Source: Pseudomonas frederiksbergensis
GTDB taxonomy: Bacteria > Pseudomonadota > Gammaproteobacteria > Pseudomonadales > Pseudomonadaceae
Length of the DNA stretch: 64,000 nucleotides
Assembly: GCF_035751725.1 (NCBI RefSeq)
Contig: NZ_CP142104.1
Location: 4,216,001 to 4,280,000, forward strand
Reading direction: 5' to 3'
Below, piece after piece: positions 46,532 to 55,700 of the stretch (within the stretch, counting starts at the first letter, position 1; every line of letters starts with the position of its first letter). Position numbers and translations under genes: made by a program. Under the pieces are notes generated by a model. The model did not search any database, was not told the origin of the DNA, and saw only the letters and a list, made by a program, of their open reading frames with translations.

Positions 46532-47317
46532 TTACAGATTCTGCGTGACGAACGAGAGCATCTGGTCGGCGGTGGAGATCACCTTGGAGTTCATTTCGTA
46601 GGCGCGCTGGGTGGTGATCATGTTGACCATCTCCTCAACGGTGCTCACGTTCGAAGTTTCCAGGGTGTTCTGCAGCGTGGTGCCGAAACCGTTCAGGCCC
46701 GGAGTGCCGACTTGCGGCGCGCCGCTGGCGGCGGTTTCCATGAACAGGTTGTTGCCCACGGCTTGCAGGCCGGCCGGGTTGATGAAGTCAGCGGTCTGCA
46801 GGTTGCCGATCACTTGGGAAGCAGGGTTGCCGGCCACGGTGATGGACACGGTACCGTCGCGGCCCACGGTGAAGGTCTGGGCATCGTTCGGGATGACGAT
46901 GGCCGGTTCCAGGGCGAAACCGCTGGCGTTGACGATCTGGCCATTGGAGTCGAGGTGGAAGGTACCGTCACGGGTGTAGGACGTGGTGCCGTCCGGCTGC
47001 AGGATCTGGAAGAAACCGCGACCGTCGATGGCCATGTCCAGCGGCTGCTCGGTGGTTTGCAGGCTACCGGCGTTGAAGTTTTTCTGGGTGCCGACGATGC
47101 GCACACCGGTACCCACTTGCAGGCCCGACGGCAATTCGCTGTCCTGGGTCGACTGGGCGCCTGGCTGGCGTTTTACTTGGTACAGCAGGTCCTGGAACTC
47201 GGCGCGATCACGTTTGAAGCCCGTGGTCGAGACGTTCGCCAGGTTGTTGGAAATAGTGGAAAGGTTGGTGTCCTGGGCGGACAGACCTGTTTTGGCAACC
47301 CAAAGAGCCGGAAGCAT
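46532..47317 (-). CDS. flgG: Distal rod protein FlgG
   Basis: FlgG forms the distal rod. The 261-residue protein has the rod/hook-family N-terminal motif (ALWVAKTGLSAQDTNLSTISNNLANVSTTGFK) and the C-terminal motif LETSNVSTVEEMVNMITTQRAYEMNSKVIST. Length is typical. It lies 49 bp after flgF. Confidence 0.97.
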   Translation of the reverse strand: MLPALWVAKTGLSAQDTNLSTISNNLANVSTTGFKRDRAEFQDLLYQVKRQPGAQSTQDSELPSGLQVGTGVRIVGTQKNFNAGSLQTTEQPLDMAIDGRGFFQILQPDGTTSYTRDGTFHLDSNGQIVNASGFALEPAIVIPNDAQTFTVGRDGTVSITVAGNPASQVIGNLQTADFINPAGLQAVGNNLFMETAASGAPQVGTPGLNGFGTTLQNTLETSNVSTVEEMVNMITTQRAYEMNSKVISTADQMLSFVTQNL

Positions 47318-47366
47318 TCGATTCTCCTCTCACGCCTGTTTTTCGGCGCAGCGCTGTAATTAATGA

Positions 47367-48104
47367 TTAGATCTGCAAGACCCGAGCCATGGCTTCATCG
47401 CCTTCTTTGGCGGTGTTCATCATCTTGACGTGAAGCTCGAATTGCTTGGCCAACGCCAGCACGGAAGTCATTTCATCCACGGCATTGACGTTGCTCGCCT
47501 CCTGGAAGCCCGACACCAGTTGCACGTTGCCGTCGATCGGCGCCGGCTGGCCGTCCTTGGTACGGATCGAGCCATCCAGGCCCTTGGTCATGTTCCTGAG
47601 GTCCGGGTTGACCAGCTTGATGCGGTCCACCTCAGCCATCACACGCGGGCCTTCGCCCATGGCGCGGATACTGATGGTGCCGTCCTGGCCGATTTCGATT
47701 TTCTGCTCCGGCGGCACGGCGATCGGACCGCCATTGCCCATCACCGGCATGCCGTTGCCGGCCCGCAGCACGCCCAGGGCGTCAACGTTGAGGCTGCCGG
47801 TGCGCACGTAGCTTTCACCGCCGTCGGGATTCTGCACGGCCATCCAACCCGGCCCGCTGACCGCCACGTCCAGGTCACGGCCGGTTTCCACCAGCGCACC
47901 CGGGGTGAAGTCAGTGGCAGGCCGCTCGGACATGGCAAATGCCCGCGCCGGAAAGCTGTCGCCGAATACCGGCATCGAACGTGCCTGCTCCAGGTCTTTC
48001 TGAAAACCATTGGTGGAAATGTTCGCCAGGTTGTTGGCATGGGCCCGTTGCGCCAGTGCGTTCTGGCTGGCGCCGGTCATTGCCACATAAAGGTACTTGT
48101 CCAC
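47367..48104 (-). CDS. flgF: Proximal rod protein FlgF
   Basis: FlgF is a proximal rod subunit. The 245-residue protein has the rod-family motif NALAQRAHANNLANISTNGFQ and the C-terminal pattern LVSGFQEASNVNAVDEMTSVLALAKQFELHVKMM. It starts at GTG 48104, six bases after GAGGA; an ATG at 48140 upstream has no such site. It is the first flg gene here: flgBCDE do not precede it. A sigma-54-like promoter lies 58 bp upstream. Confidence 0.96.
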   Translation of the reverse strand: MDKYLYVAMTGASQNALAQRAHANNLANISTNGFQKDLEQARSMPVFGDSFPARAFAMSERPATDFTPGALVETGRDLDVAVSGPGWMAVQNPDGGESYVRTGSLNVDALGVLRAGNGMPVMGNGGPIAVPPEQKIEIGQDGTISIRAMGEGPRVMAEVDRIKLVNPDLRNMTKGLDGSIRTKDGQPAPIDGNVQLVSGFQEASNVNAVDEMTSVLALAKQFELHVKMMNTAKEGDEAMARVLQI

Positions 48105-48161
48105 TGTCGTTCCTCTGCATGCCGGACGTTTGCCGTCCACTGCTGTGTTGCACAGCCTTAA

Positions 48162-48175
48162 GCAAATTGCAGACC
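48162..48175 (-). promoter_or_regulatory. Candidate sigma-54 promoter of flgFGHIJKL
   Basis: The minus strand reads TTGGTCTGCAATTTGCTT: GG at -24, TTGCT at -12, correct N10 spacing, 58 bp before the flgF GTG. The -24 side (TGGTCTG) departs from TGGCACG. Confidence 0.55.
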
Positions 48176-48192
48176 AACTTTTTTCTGGCGGG

Positions 48193-48229
48193 CCCAGGCC
48201 CGGAAAACAAAGGGTTCCGGGCTCCTGGG
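48193..48229. repeat. Long GC-rich inverted repeat upstream of flgF
   Basis: Arms CCCAGGCCCGGAA and TTCCGGG-CT-CCTGGG with a 9-nt loop could form a strong hairpin between the aminotransferase gene and the flgF promoter. No T run follows on either strand, so it is not a classical terminator. It may still help stop or protect the sugar-operon transcript. Confidence 0.65.
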
Positions 48230-48277
48230 GTTGTGGAGGCGTTATGTCGAAGTCGAAAAACCGGCGGAGTTATGCCG

Positions 48278-49429
48278 CTAGGTGGCAAGCGCCGCCAACG
48301 CACCGCCGAGCACATCGACAACCCGGTCTTGCTGTTCATTCGTCAAACCGAGCCATAGCGGCAATCGCAACAGACGCTCGGAATACCCGTCGGTTATGTC
48401 CATCGAGCCGTGCACGCGCCCATACCGCATCCCGCCGGGCGACGAATGCAGCGGTACGTAGTGGAACACCGCGTAGATGGCGTGGCTCTTGAGTTTTTCA
48501 AGAACAACTTGGCGCTCGACACCAGGCGCCAGCAGCACGTAATACATGTGCGCATTGTGCTGGCAATTTTCAGGCACTATTGGACGACGCAACAATCCTT
48601 GCAGCTCAAGCTCTGCCAAAGCGCCATGGTAGTGATCCCAGATTGCCAAGCGGCGATTGGTGATGGACTGAGCCTCTTCCAACTGGGCCCAGAGGAAGGC
48701 AGCCGTCATTTCTCCGGGCAGGAACGAGGAACCCACCTCTTGCCAGGTATATTTATCTACCTCGCCCCTGAAGAACCGACTGCGATCGGTGCCTTTCTCG
48801 CGGATGATCTCGGCGCGCAAGGCCATGGCTGGATTGTTGGCCAGTAAAGCCCCACCCTCCCCCGAGATCACGTTCTTGGTTTCGTGGAAACTGAACGCCC
48901 CAAGGTCGCCGATGCTGCCCAACGCACGCCCCTTGTAAGTCGACATCACGCCTTGCGCAGCGTCTTCCACCACCGCCAACCCATGCTTGTGCGCAATCGC
49001 CAGTATCGTGTCCATCTCGCAGGCCACGCCGGCATAGTGAACAGGCACGATAGCTTTGGTCCGCGACGTAATTGCAGCCTCGATCAAGCGTTCGTCCAGG
49101 TTCAGGGTATCGGGTCGTATATCGACGAAGACCGGCACCGCGCCACGCAGCACAAAGGCGTTGGCCGTGGAAACGAAGGTGAACGAAGGCAGGATGACTT
49201 CGTCGCCAGGCTGGATATTCAACAGCAGCGCCGCCATTTCCAGCGCAGCAGTACATGAATGGGTGAGCAACGCCTTGTTGCAGCCCGTGTGCGACTCCAG
49301 CCAGCCATGACATTGCTTGGTGAATGGACCATCACCGGCGAGCATGTTGCCGAACTTGGCCTGGGCAATGTAGTCCAGCTCCTTGCCGGTCATGAACGGG
49401 CGATTGAACAGGATTGTTTCTTGACTCAT
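48278..49429 (-). CDS. DegT/DnrJ-type nucleotide-sugar aminotransferase (WecE-like)
   Basis: This PLP enzyme of 383 residues resembles WecE/VioA, which convert dTDP-4-keto-6-deoxyglucose to a 4-amino-4,6-dideoxyhexose. The Schiff-base Lys is in SFHETKN (Lys185), and the PLP-Asp region VVEDAAQGV is intact. The ATG at 49429 follows GGGGA. It is the last gene of the sugar operon. Viosamine on P. syringae flagellin is made by a related aminotransferase, so a 4-amino sugar for flagellin is a reasonable inference. No rmlA/rmlB genes are in the window. Galactose or glucose configuration cannot be told. Confidence 0.88.
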   Translation of the reverse strand: MSQETILFNRPFMTGKELDYIAQAKFGNMLAGDGPFTKQCHGWLESHTGCNKALLTHSCTAALEMAALLLNIQPGDEVILPSFTFVSTANAFVLRGAVPVFVDIRPDTLNLDERLIEAAITSRTKAIVPVHYAGVACEMDTILAIAHKHGLAVVEDAAQGVMSTYKGRALGSIGDLGAFSFHETKNVISGEGGALLANNPAMALRAEIIREKGTDRSRFFRGEVDKYTWQEVGSSFLPGEMTAAFLWAQLEEAQSITNRRLAIWDHYHGALAELELQGLLRRPIVPENCQHNAHMYYVLLAPGVERQVVLEKLKSHAIYAVFHYVPLHSSPGGMRYGRVHGSMDITDGYSERLLRLPLWLGLTNEQQDRVVDVLGGALAALAT

Positions 49430-49480
49430 TGCAAGTTCCCCTGGGTGGGCATGGTCATGGGTGGCGCACAGCACAAGGCA

Positions 49481-50158
49481 TCAAACTGCACTGATCCGCC
49501 CACCTATCTGGCTGCCTATGTCGAGATTTTCATAGAAATATGGGGTGAAGCCGGCACGTTTCATGGCGAGCTGGGTTTCGCCGATGTCGTATTCCACCCG
49601 GTGCAAGTTGAACGCTTCACCGTCCCAGGTGGCGAACGCTGCCCGGGGATCACCGTCACGTGGCTGGCCGACTGAACCGGGATTGCAATAGACCTTGTCC
49701 TCGCCGAGCCATAGGTGCTGGACATGGGTATGACCCGATGCGAAATATCGGCCGGGCAACGGCGCAAAGTAGGCCTGCGAGGGACGCACGTACTCGTCCA
49801 GCGGATCGCTCCAGCCACCATGGACGATGCTCAGTCCGTCCTCCGTGGAGCGCTCCGGGAGCGATCCCAACCAGGCCAGGTTCTGCGCAGTGATAACACC
49901 CTGTTGATAGTCGAGGCAGGTATTGGCGCTGTTGGAACGAGGGCATCGCTCATCCCTGGCCAGATACCAGTCATGGTTGCCCATCACCGAGAATATGTTT
50001 CGCTCGCGCAGGGCCTCGCAACACTCGTTGACTTGACTGTAGTAACCGGCCGTATCGCCCAGGCAGATGATCCGCGATACGCCGAGCCCATCAAGCTTGG
50101 CAAGCACTGTTCGAAGGGCGCTGTAATTGCCATGTACGTCAGAAATGATCCCGATCAT
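49481..50158 (-). CDS. Calcineurin-like metallophosphoesterase of the sugar operon
   Basis: The 225-residue protein has all the core motifs of the superfamily: SDVHGN, LGDTAGY, GNHDWY, and GHTHVQH near the C-terminus, so a two-metal active site is expected. It resembles YfcE/MJ0936-type phosphodiesterases in size. The substrate is unknown. Its start overlaps the ATP-grasp gene by 20 bp, which implies tight coupling of the two products. It might remove a phosphate or nucleotide from a sugar or sugar-acid intermediate. A TTG at 50164 is an alternative start. Confidence 0.85.
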   Translation of the reverse strand: MIGIISDVHGNYSALRTVLAKLDGLGVSRIICLGDTAGYYSQVNECCEALRERNIFSVMGNHDWYLARDERCPRSNSANTCLDYQQGVITAQNLAWLGSLPERSTEDGLSIVHGGWSDPLDEYVRPSQAYFAPLPGRYFASGHTHVQHLWLGEDKVYCNPGSVGQPRDGDPRAAFATWDGEAFNLHRVEYDIGETQLAMKRAGFTPYFYENLDIGSQIGGRISAV

Positions 50159-51116
50159 AGACAATGAAATCCTCTATATAACGAACAGCGAAGCCAGTGC
50201 GAATGGTTGGCTGGGCCAGTGTCTTGCCGTCGAGGTAATAATCCAGGCACATCGCGGCCTCGTTGTAGCCAAACGCGCGACGTATCGAGCTGGTCGAGGA
50301 GATTCGCGGATTGATCTCGAGCAGGCTCCATGAGCCGCCCTTGCCACGACGGAACTGCAAGTTGGTCGGCCCTACCGGCTTGAAGGCACGGCACAGCCTG
50401 GCGACCACATCGTCCAGCGAATCGTCCTGGTACACCCAGGCCTTGGCAGTGGATCCATCGGAAGCCAGCTTGCGCTGGAAGGCAATCATTGGACCGGTAT
50501 CACCTCGTCCGTCGCCAAACGCCGCCACGGTGAATTCGTCGGCGGCGCTGCCAATGATCGGCTGGGCCATGAGGTAGTCACCCAGCAGTGCGGCGTGCGG
50601 GGTGAAATCGCCCTCCTCGCGAACCCAGACCAGCCCTTTGGAGGCGTAACTCCGGCGCGGCTTGAGCAGGAACGGCAGGCCCAAGGCAGCCTTGAGCGAA
50701 TGGAAGTCTCCCGCCAGCAGGCTGGGAATACGGCTGGAATCCCCGAGGGCCAGCAGCGCCTGGTCCATCGCCCACTTGTCCCTGGAGAGTTCGATCAACT
50801 GCTGGTTGTTGAGCACGACCTGACAATCGAACGTGTCCAAGAAGGCTCGGTGGTCCGAGAACCAGTGGATATCCTGTTCGATTCCAGGAATCAGCAGATC
50901 GACTTTGTGCAGGGCCAGGGTATCGCCCAGCCACTGGCTATAACCGGGGTCAGCCGTCAACGGAGCTTGCACGAACACGTCGCTCCAGCCACGGCCGACC
51001 GCATCGTCGTAGATGTCCGTGCCGACCAGGCGAACAGCGGGATTTGCCGCACGCAGCGACTTGAGCAGGCCATAGCCCATGATGGCGCCTACTCCAGTCA
51101 CCATGACGGTCTTCAT
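50139..51116 (-). CDS. ATP-grasp ligase of the sugar operon
   Basis: The 325-residue protein has an N-terminal Rossmann-like pre-ATP-grasp domain (VMVTGVGAIMGYGLLKSL, LVGTDIY) and an ATP-grasp domain with the phosphate/metal-binding pattern LLEINPRISSTSS. Relatives include carbamoyl-phosphate-synthase-like and PylC-like ligases that join a carboxylate to an amine through an acyl-phosphate. The substrate is unknown. Attachment of an acid to the amino group made by the downstream aminotransferase is one possibility. It overlaps the epimerase stop by 4 bp (ATGA) and the phosphoesterase start by 20 bp. Confidence 0.82.
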   Translation of the reverse strand: MKTVMVTGVGAIMGYGLLKSLRAANPAVRLVGTDIYDDAVGRGWSDVFVQAPLTADPGYSQWLGDTLALHKVDLLIPGIEQDIHWFSDHRAFLDTFDCQVVLNNQQLIELSRDKWAMDQALLALGDSSRIPSLLAGDFHSLKAALGLPFLLKPRRSYASKGLVWVREEGDFTPHAALLGDYLMAQPIIGSAADEFTVAAFGDGRGDTGPMIAFQRKLASDGSTAKAWVYQDDSLDDVVARLCRAFKPVGPTNLQFRRGKGGSWSLLEINPRISSTSSIRRAFGYNEAAMCLDYYLDGKTLAQPTIRTGFAVRYIEDFIVYDRDHF

Positions 51117-51961
51117 GACAGGATCTCCCGCTGCACTCGCATCAATTCGAAGCCCCGACGAATGTCTATTCGCGGGACGAAATCAATTCGTTCATACAGC
51201 TCATGTGAACAATCGAAGTCAGGCAGATCGGGAATGTCGCTTTTTTCCGGCAGGAAGCGGACAGCCGACGGTTTGCCGAACGCCCTGAATGCGGCATGGG
51301 CGATCTCGGAAAGACGGGGGGATTCGGGATGGCCGCAATTGTAAAAGCCGGTTACGCCTTTCTCCGCCAGCCGAGCGCAGACCTCGGCAAGGTCGCTCAA
51401 ATGCAGGTAGTTGCGCTTGGCGTCATTGCTGCCATACAGCTCGACGGTTTGCCCCGCCTGCGCCTTGTCGGCGATGGCGTAAAGCAACGGTTGATGAGGC
51501 CTGCACTGCTCGTCGCTATCGTAGACCTGGCTGATGCGCAGGACCGTCAACGCCATGCCGCGCTCTTGGCAGTAGAGGCTCGCCGCTTCTTCGGCATGGC
51601 GCTTGGAGAGCGAGTAGATGCCAAAATAGGGATCCGTCGGCTGGTGGCTGGCCCAACGCGACGACAGCAGAATGAACTGGCGTGCTCCGCATTGTTCGGC
51701 CAGTCGACAGGCAGCCAGCGTCCCGACAACATTGTTCAGCTCGGCACGAATCAGATCATCCGGCGCGCGACCACCGAAATCGGCTGCGGCCAACACAACG
51801 ACATCGAAGCGCTCGTCGCAGGCACAGGGTACCTGGCTACTCAGGTCGAAGGTGAGATCGGCCTCCCGACGCCCTGCCAGCTTGACCTGGCCATAGCGTG
51901 ACAGCATTCGGGCGACCGCCTTTCCAATGACCGAAGTACTTCCGATGACCAGGCTTTTCAT
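51113..51961 (-). CDS. NAD-dependent epimerase/dehydratase family protein
   Basis: The 282-residue extended SDR protein has a nucleotide-binding turn near the N-terminus (GSTSVIG, 7-13) instead of the usual GxxGxxG, a VVVLAAA strand and the catalytic YSLSK (Tyr116-Lys120). Members epimerise, dehydrate or reduce NDP-sugars; RmlD-like reduction is possible given the short length. The ATG at 51961 lies inside the methyltransferase stop (ATGA), so translation is coupled. Substrate unknown. Confidence 0.85.
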   Translation of the reverse strand: MKSLVIGSTSVIGKAVARMLSRYGQVKLAGRREADLTFDLSSQVPCACDERFDVVVLAAADFGGRAPDDLIRAELNNVVGTLAACRLAEQCGARQFILLSSRWASHQPTDPYFGIYSLSKRHAEEAASLYCQERGMALTVLRISQVYDSDEQCRPHQPLLYAIADKAQAGQTVELYGSNDAKRNYLHLSDLAEVCARLAEKGVTGFYNCGHPESPRLSEIAHAAFRAFGKPSAVRFLPEKSDIPDLPDFDCSHELYERIDFVPRIDIRRGFELMRVQREILS

Positions 51962-52686
51962 GACTGGACGACTGTCGCTTCCAGCATCATCGCGCAGCAA
52001 AGCTCAGGGTAGTCGATGCCAACAGTGCACATTGCCTGAACGATGTCCGCACCTAAGTTCAATTCTTTCAATTGTCCAGTGGTGAACGGCTTGAGAAACA
52101 CACCTTCCTTGCGCACCACCTGGAGCCCGGCGGCTTCCAACTCAGCGGTCAGGGTTTGTAACGAGTAGCTGCGCACATGGCCCAGCTCCAGATCGCCACC
52201 GCCCAATGCCGTCATATCGCCAAGCAACCCGGCCGCATGGCCTAACCTGCGATGCAACGACTCACCATTGGGAACCAGTACAAAGCAACGGCCACCCGGC
52301 GCCAGGAAGCGCTTGAACCGTCGCAGTATGGTTTGTGGATCCTCGACGTGCTCAAGGACAAATCCCATCACAATCAGATCGAAACGCTTGTCGGTATCGA
52401 AGGTCTCGAAATAACCCTCGACGATTTCCGCCTTACTGTCCGGGTACTGGGACTTGAATTGAGCAATCACCGATGCGGAGCCATCAATGACCGTGTGTTC
52501 ACTGAAAAACCGCGAGAAGCGGTTTGTGCTGAAGCCATGGCCAACACCAAGCTCCAGCAGGCTTTGCGCCTGGGTGCACAGCGCCATGATGCGTTGCGGA
52601 TACCAGTTGAGAATGATGTTGTTGTCATACGCATAGCCAAAGCTGTCGCTGTAGGCTGCGATGAAGGAATCAAGATCGTTGCTCAT
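51958..52686 (-). CDS. SAM-dependent methyltransferase of the sugar operon
   Basis: The 242-residue class I methyltransferase has SAM motif I LLELGVGHG (43-51), the post-I acidic residue VIDGS, and the motif FVLEHVEDP. It is of the UbiE/COQ5-like type often found in glycan loci. By analogy with the 2-O-methyl group on the modified viosamine of P. syringae flagellin it may O-methylate the sugar, but N- or C-methylation cannot be excluded. It overlaps the epimerase gene by 4 bp and lies 45 bp after glycosyltransferase C. Confidence 0.87.
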   Translation of the reverse strand: MSNDLDSFIAAYSDSFGYAYDNNIILNWYPQRIMALCTQAQSLLELGVGHGFSTNRFSRFFSEHTVIDGSASVIAQFKSQYPDSKAEIVEGYFETFDTDKRFDLIVMGFVLEHVEDPQTILRRFKRFLAPGGRCFVLVPNGESLHRRLGHAAGLLGDMTALGGGDLELGHVRSYSLQTLTAELEAAGLQVVRKEGVFLKPFTTGQLKELNLGADIVQAMCTVGIDYPELCCAMMLEATVVQS

Positions 52687-52731
52687 GTCACATGCACTCC
52701 GCTGGGCAGTCAAAGTAATAGTCAGTACAGA

Positions 52732-55700
52732 TCAATCGGCCAGCCAGGCCCGTCGCCAGGCCTCCAGGCGTTCGCCTTCGAGCAACCACTGCGCGCGCAC
52801 CGTCGACTGCAAGGCATCGCCCAAGGCCGCGGACGCGTCGCGGTCTTCCAGATGCAAACGAATCGCCCGGACCCAATCTTGCGTCTGGTTATCTACTCGC
52901 GTCAGCGGCAGAACCTCGCCCCCGACGAAACCCGGCACACGACTGCAAATGACCGGATGCCCGTACGCGGCATGCTGCAACACACGCAAGTCACCCGAAC
53001 AGGCATTGCCAACGGTGTGCGCCATGGGCACCAGTGCCAAGTCAAGATTCAACGCGGCCATGGCTGTTGCCAACTGCTGCTGCGGGACATTGGGGTGTTG
53101 CTCCTTCAGGAATGGCTGCAGCGCCGCAGGGCAGTCACCTAGCACCACCCAATCCACTTCACCCGCGAATGCGGGCAGCACGTCAGCCAGCAGTTGAGTA
53201 TCCTTGCCGCCCAGCCAGCCCAGGCGCGGCTTGGCCCCTACTCTCCGGTTGCTTTGTACACGCCCCCATTCAGCCGGTAGCACGGGCTCCAGCACGCGGA
53301 TGTCGTCGTGCTGGCCTTGCAGCAGTTCAGCCAGCGCCGCCGTGGGGACCAACACCCGATCGACCTGCAGCAGCCCGAACCGCAGACGCTCCAGCAGTTC
53401 ATCGGCAGAGCACGCCCCCTTCAAGTCCACCTCCGGCAAATAACCGTCCAGATCGTAGACGGTAAAGGCCTTGGAAAACGCTCTCAGGCGGCTCAGGGTA
53501 AGAAGCCCGGCATCATCCAGAGGACGCTGCAGCACCACAGCGGTCGGTGCCAGGCGCTCGATCTCCACCGGCGACAACAGACTCGAAACGGCAGCGCCTT
53601 CGATCTGCCCCGCTTCGACCAAAGTGCTGAACGGCTGGACCAGCCGCGAATAGGCCCCCGCCTGCTGGTCGGTGACGCAAACCAACACCTTCGGGACGCT
53701 GCCTTGCAGAGGAAACCAGCTCAGGTCATTGTTTTGCGGAACAAAGCCGCCAGCGGCGCGCAGAGAAAAATTGGCGTTGTAGGCCGGATCGCAGGCCAAC
53801 CGAGGCATCCAGCGGGCAAAAAAGGCATCCTCCTGCTCGCTACTCGCCTGTATATCTGGCAAAGGGTCAACCAACAGTCGTGCAAAAGGCGTCCAGACAT
53901 TCACGTAGCCTGCCTGCTGCAGCTTCAAGCACAGGTCAACATGCGTCCAGGGTGCCAACAGCGGATCGGTATCGAAGCCGCCGGCCTCAAGGAACAGGGA
54001 TCGACGCAGCATCAGACACTCGCCGCCCAGGGCCGAATAGCTCTGCTCAAGTCCGAGCCGTCCCATGTGCCCTGCGGCATGGGCCGACGCGCCCTCAAAA
54101 GCCCGACCGACCACACCACCCAGCCCCAACACCAGGCCCGCCTGGCGTATACGCCCCTGGCTATCCTGCAACTTGCCTCCCACGGCGCCGACTTCCGGGC
54201 GCTGGGCCTGATTGAGCAAAGCTTGCATCCAACCCGGCTCAAGCACAGCACTATGGGCGTCGAGCCAGAGCAAGTAATCGCCCCGCGCCTCCTGCGCCGC
54301 CGCATTGCACATCGCTGCACGGGACTGGCCCGGCATGAACCGCAATAACTGGAAACGGCCTGCACCCATCTGCTCCACCAGCCCCAGCCACTCCAGCAAT
54401 GCCGGGTCGTCGTTGCCCGGTTCGATCAGCAGTACTTCGAAGTCCACGGCGCTGGTCTGTATCAGCAGGCTTTCCAGGCAACGCTGGAAATTTGCCAGTT
54501 GCCCTTCCAGGTAAATCGCAATACTGACCGAGGCCTGTTGTTCGTGGCCGTAGTCGATACGATAACGACTTGGATCCTCTTGCAATGCAATGGCTCGCGC
54601 CTGAGCGTAGCCACGCGCCTGCAGATGAGCTTCCATGACGGCGCGCTCATCGGAGCATTCCGACTGTCGTAATTCGTTGGCGATCAGCAGGGGTTCGCTG
54701 ACATGGCCAATGCTCGCCATCCCTTGCTCGCCGATCAGGCGCAGTTGGTAAGCCAACTCGAAGGCGCCACCGCACGAGGGGTCAAAACCGCTAAGGCGCA
54801 CCAACGCCTCGCGACGATACATCCAGTGGCGGGAAAGACTGGCCGCAGAGGCCAAGAGCAAATCGAGATTCAGGTCGGGCCGCAACGAAAGATTAACGAC
54901 CCCGCCTATACGTACGGCTTCGTCGGCGAAAACCGCCAGGCAACTGTCGGGGGCTTCGAGCAAATTCACCGCCGCCACCAGCAGCCCCGCGGCGACGAAC
55001 GTCTCCCCTGCCTCGACCAACATGAGCCAATCGGTCTGGGTGCCGTCGAGCAAACCATTGATCACTCCCGCCGGTCGGCCGGGATCTCCCTCTACCCATT
55101 GCACGTTGGCACGCGCCGGGTCAGTCCCACCCACCACGCACACATGGATACGCTGATACAGCTGTTGATCCAGGCTGTCCAGGGTCAGGGCCAGCGCCGA
55201 CTGATCTCCATTATCGCGGACCAGAACAGTGAAGCTGGGCGCAGTTGGGCTCGCCAAGCGCTCATTGATCTGGAGCAGTTGCTGAGCGGTCGGGGTACGT
55301 TGGCGCAACCAATCGAGCACACCCAGACGGTTGCCGACCGCCTCGCGATCGGCAGCCTCCTGGGTCCTGTCGATAAACACGTCCAACTGTTGCCAGAACG
55401 ATGCCGTGCGTTCGACATAACGCGGCAAGGCTTCACCGAGGCTAGCTCGAGCATGTGCCAACGGCTCCGGATGATCGAGCATGGCGAAACCGACACTGCC
55501 GAAGAAGCTGTTGTCGAGCAGTGGCTGGTCGACGCCATGGCCTGGAATGAAGATCACCGGGCAGCCACATAACACCGCCATTACGCAGGTCATCGACCAC
55601 TCATAGGAATACATCACCTCTGCCTTGCGCAGCGCCTCGGCCAACTGCGGCAGGGTCAGGGGGTTGGTCATGCTCAGCAGGCGGATATCGGCTGGCAGTA

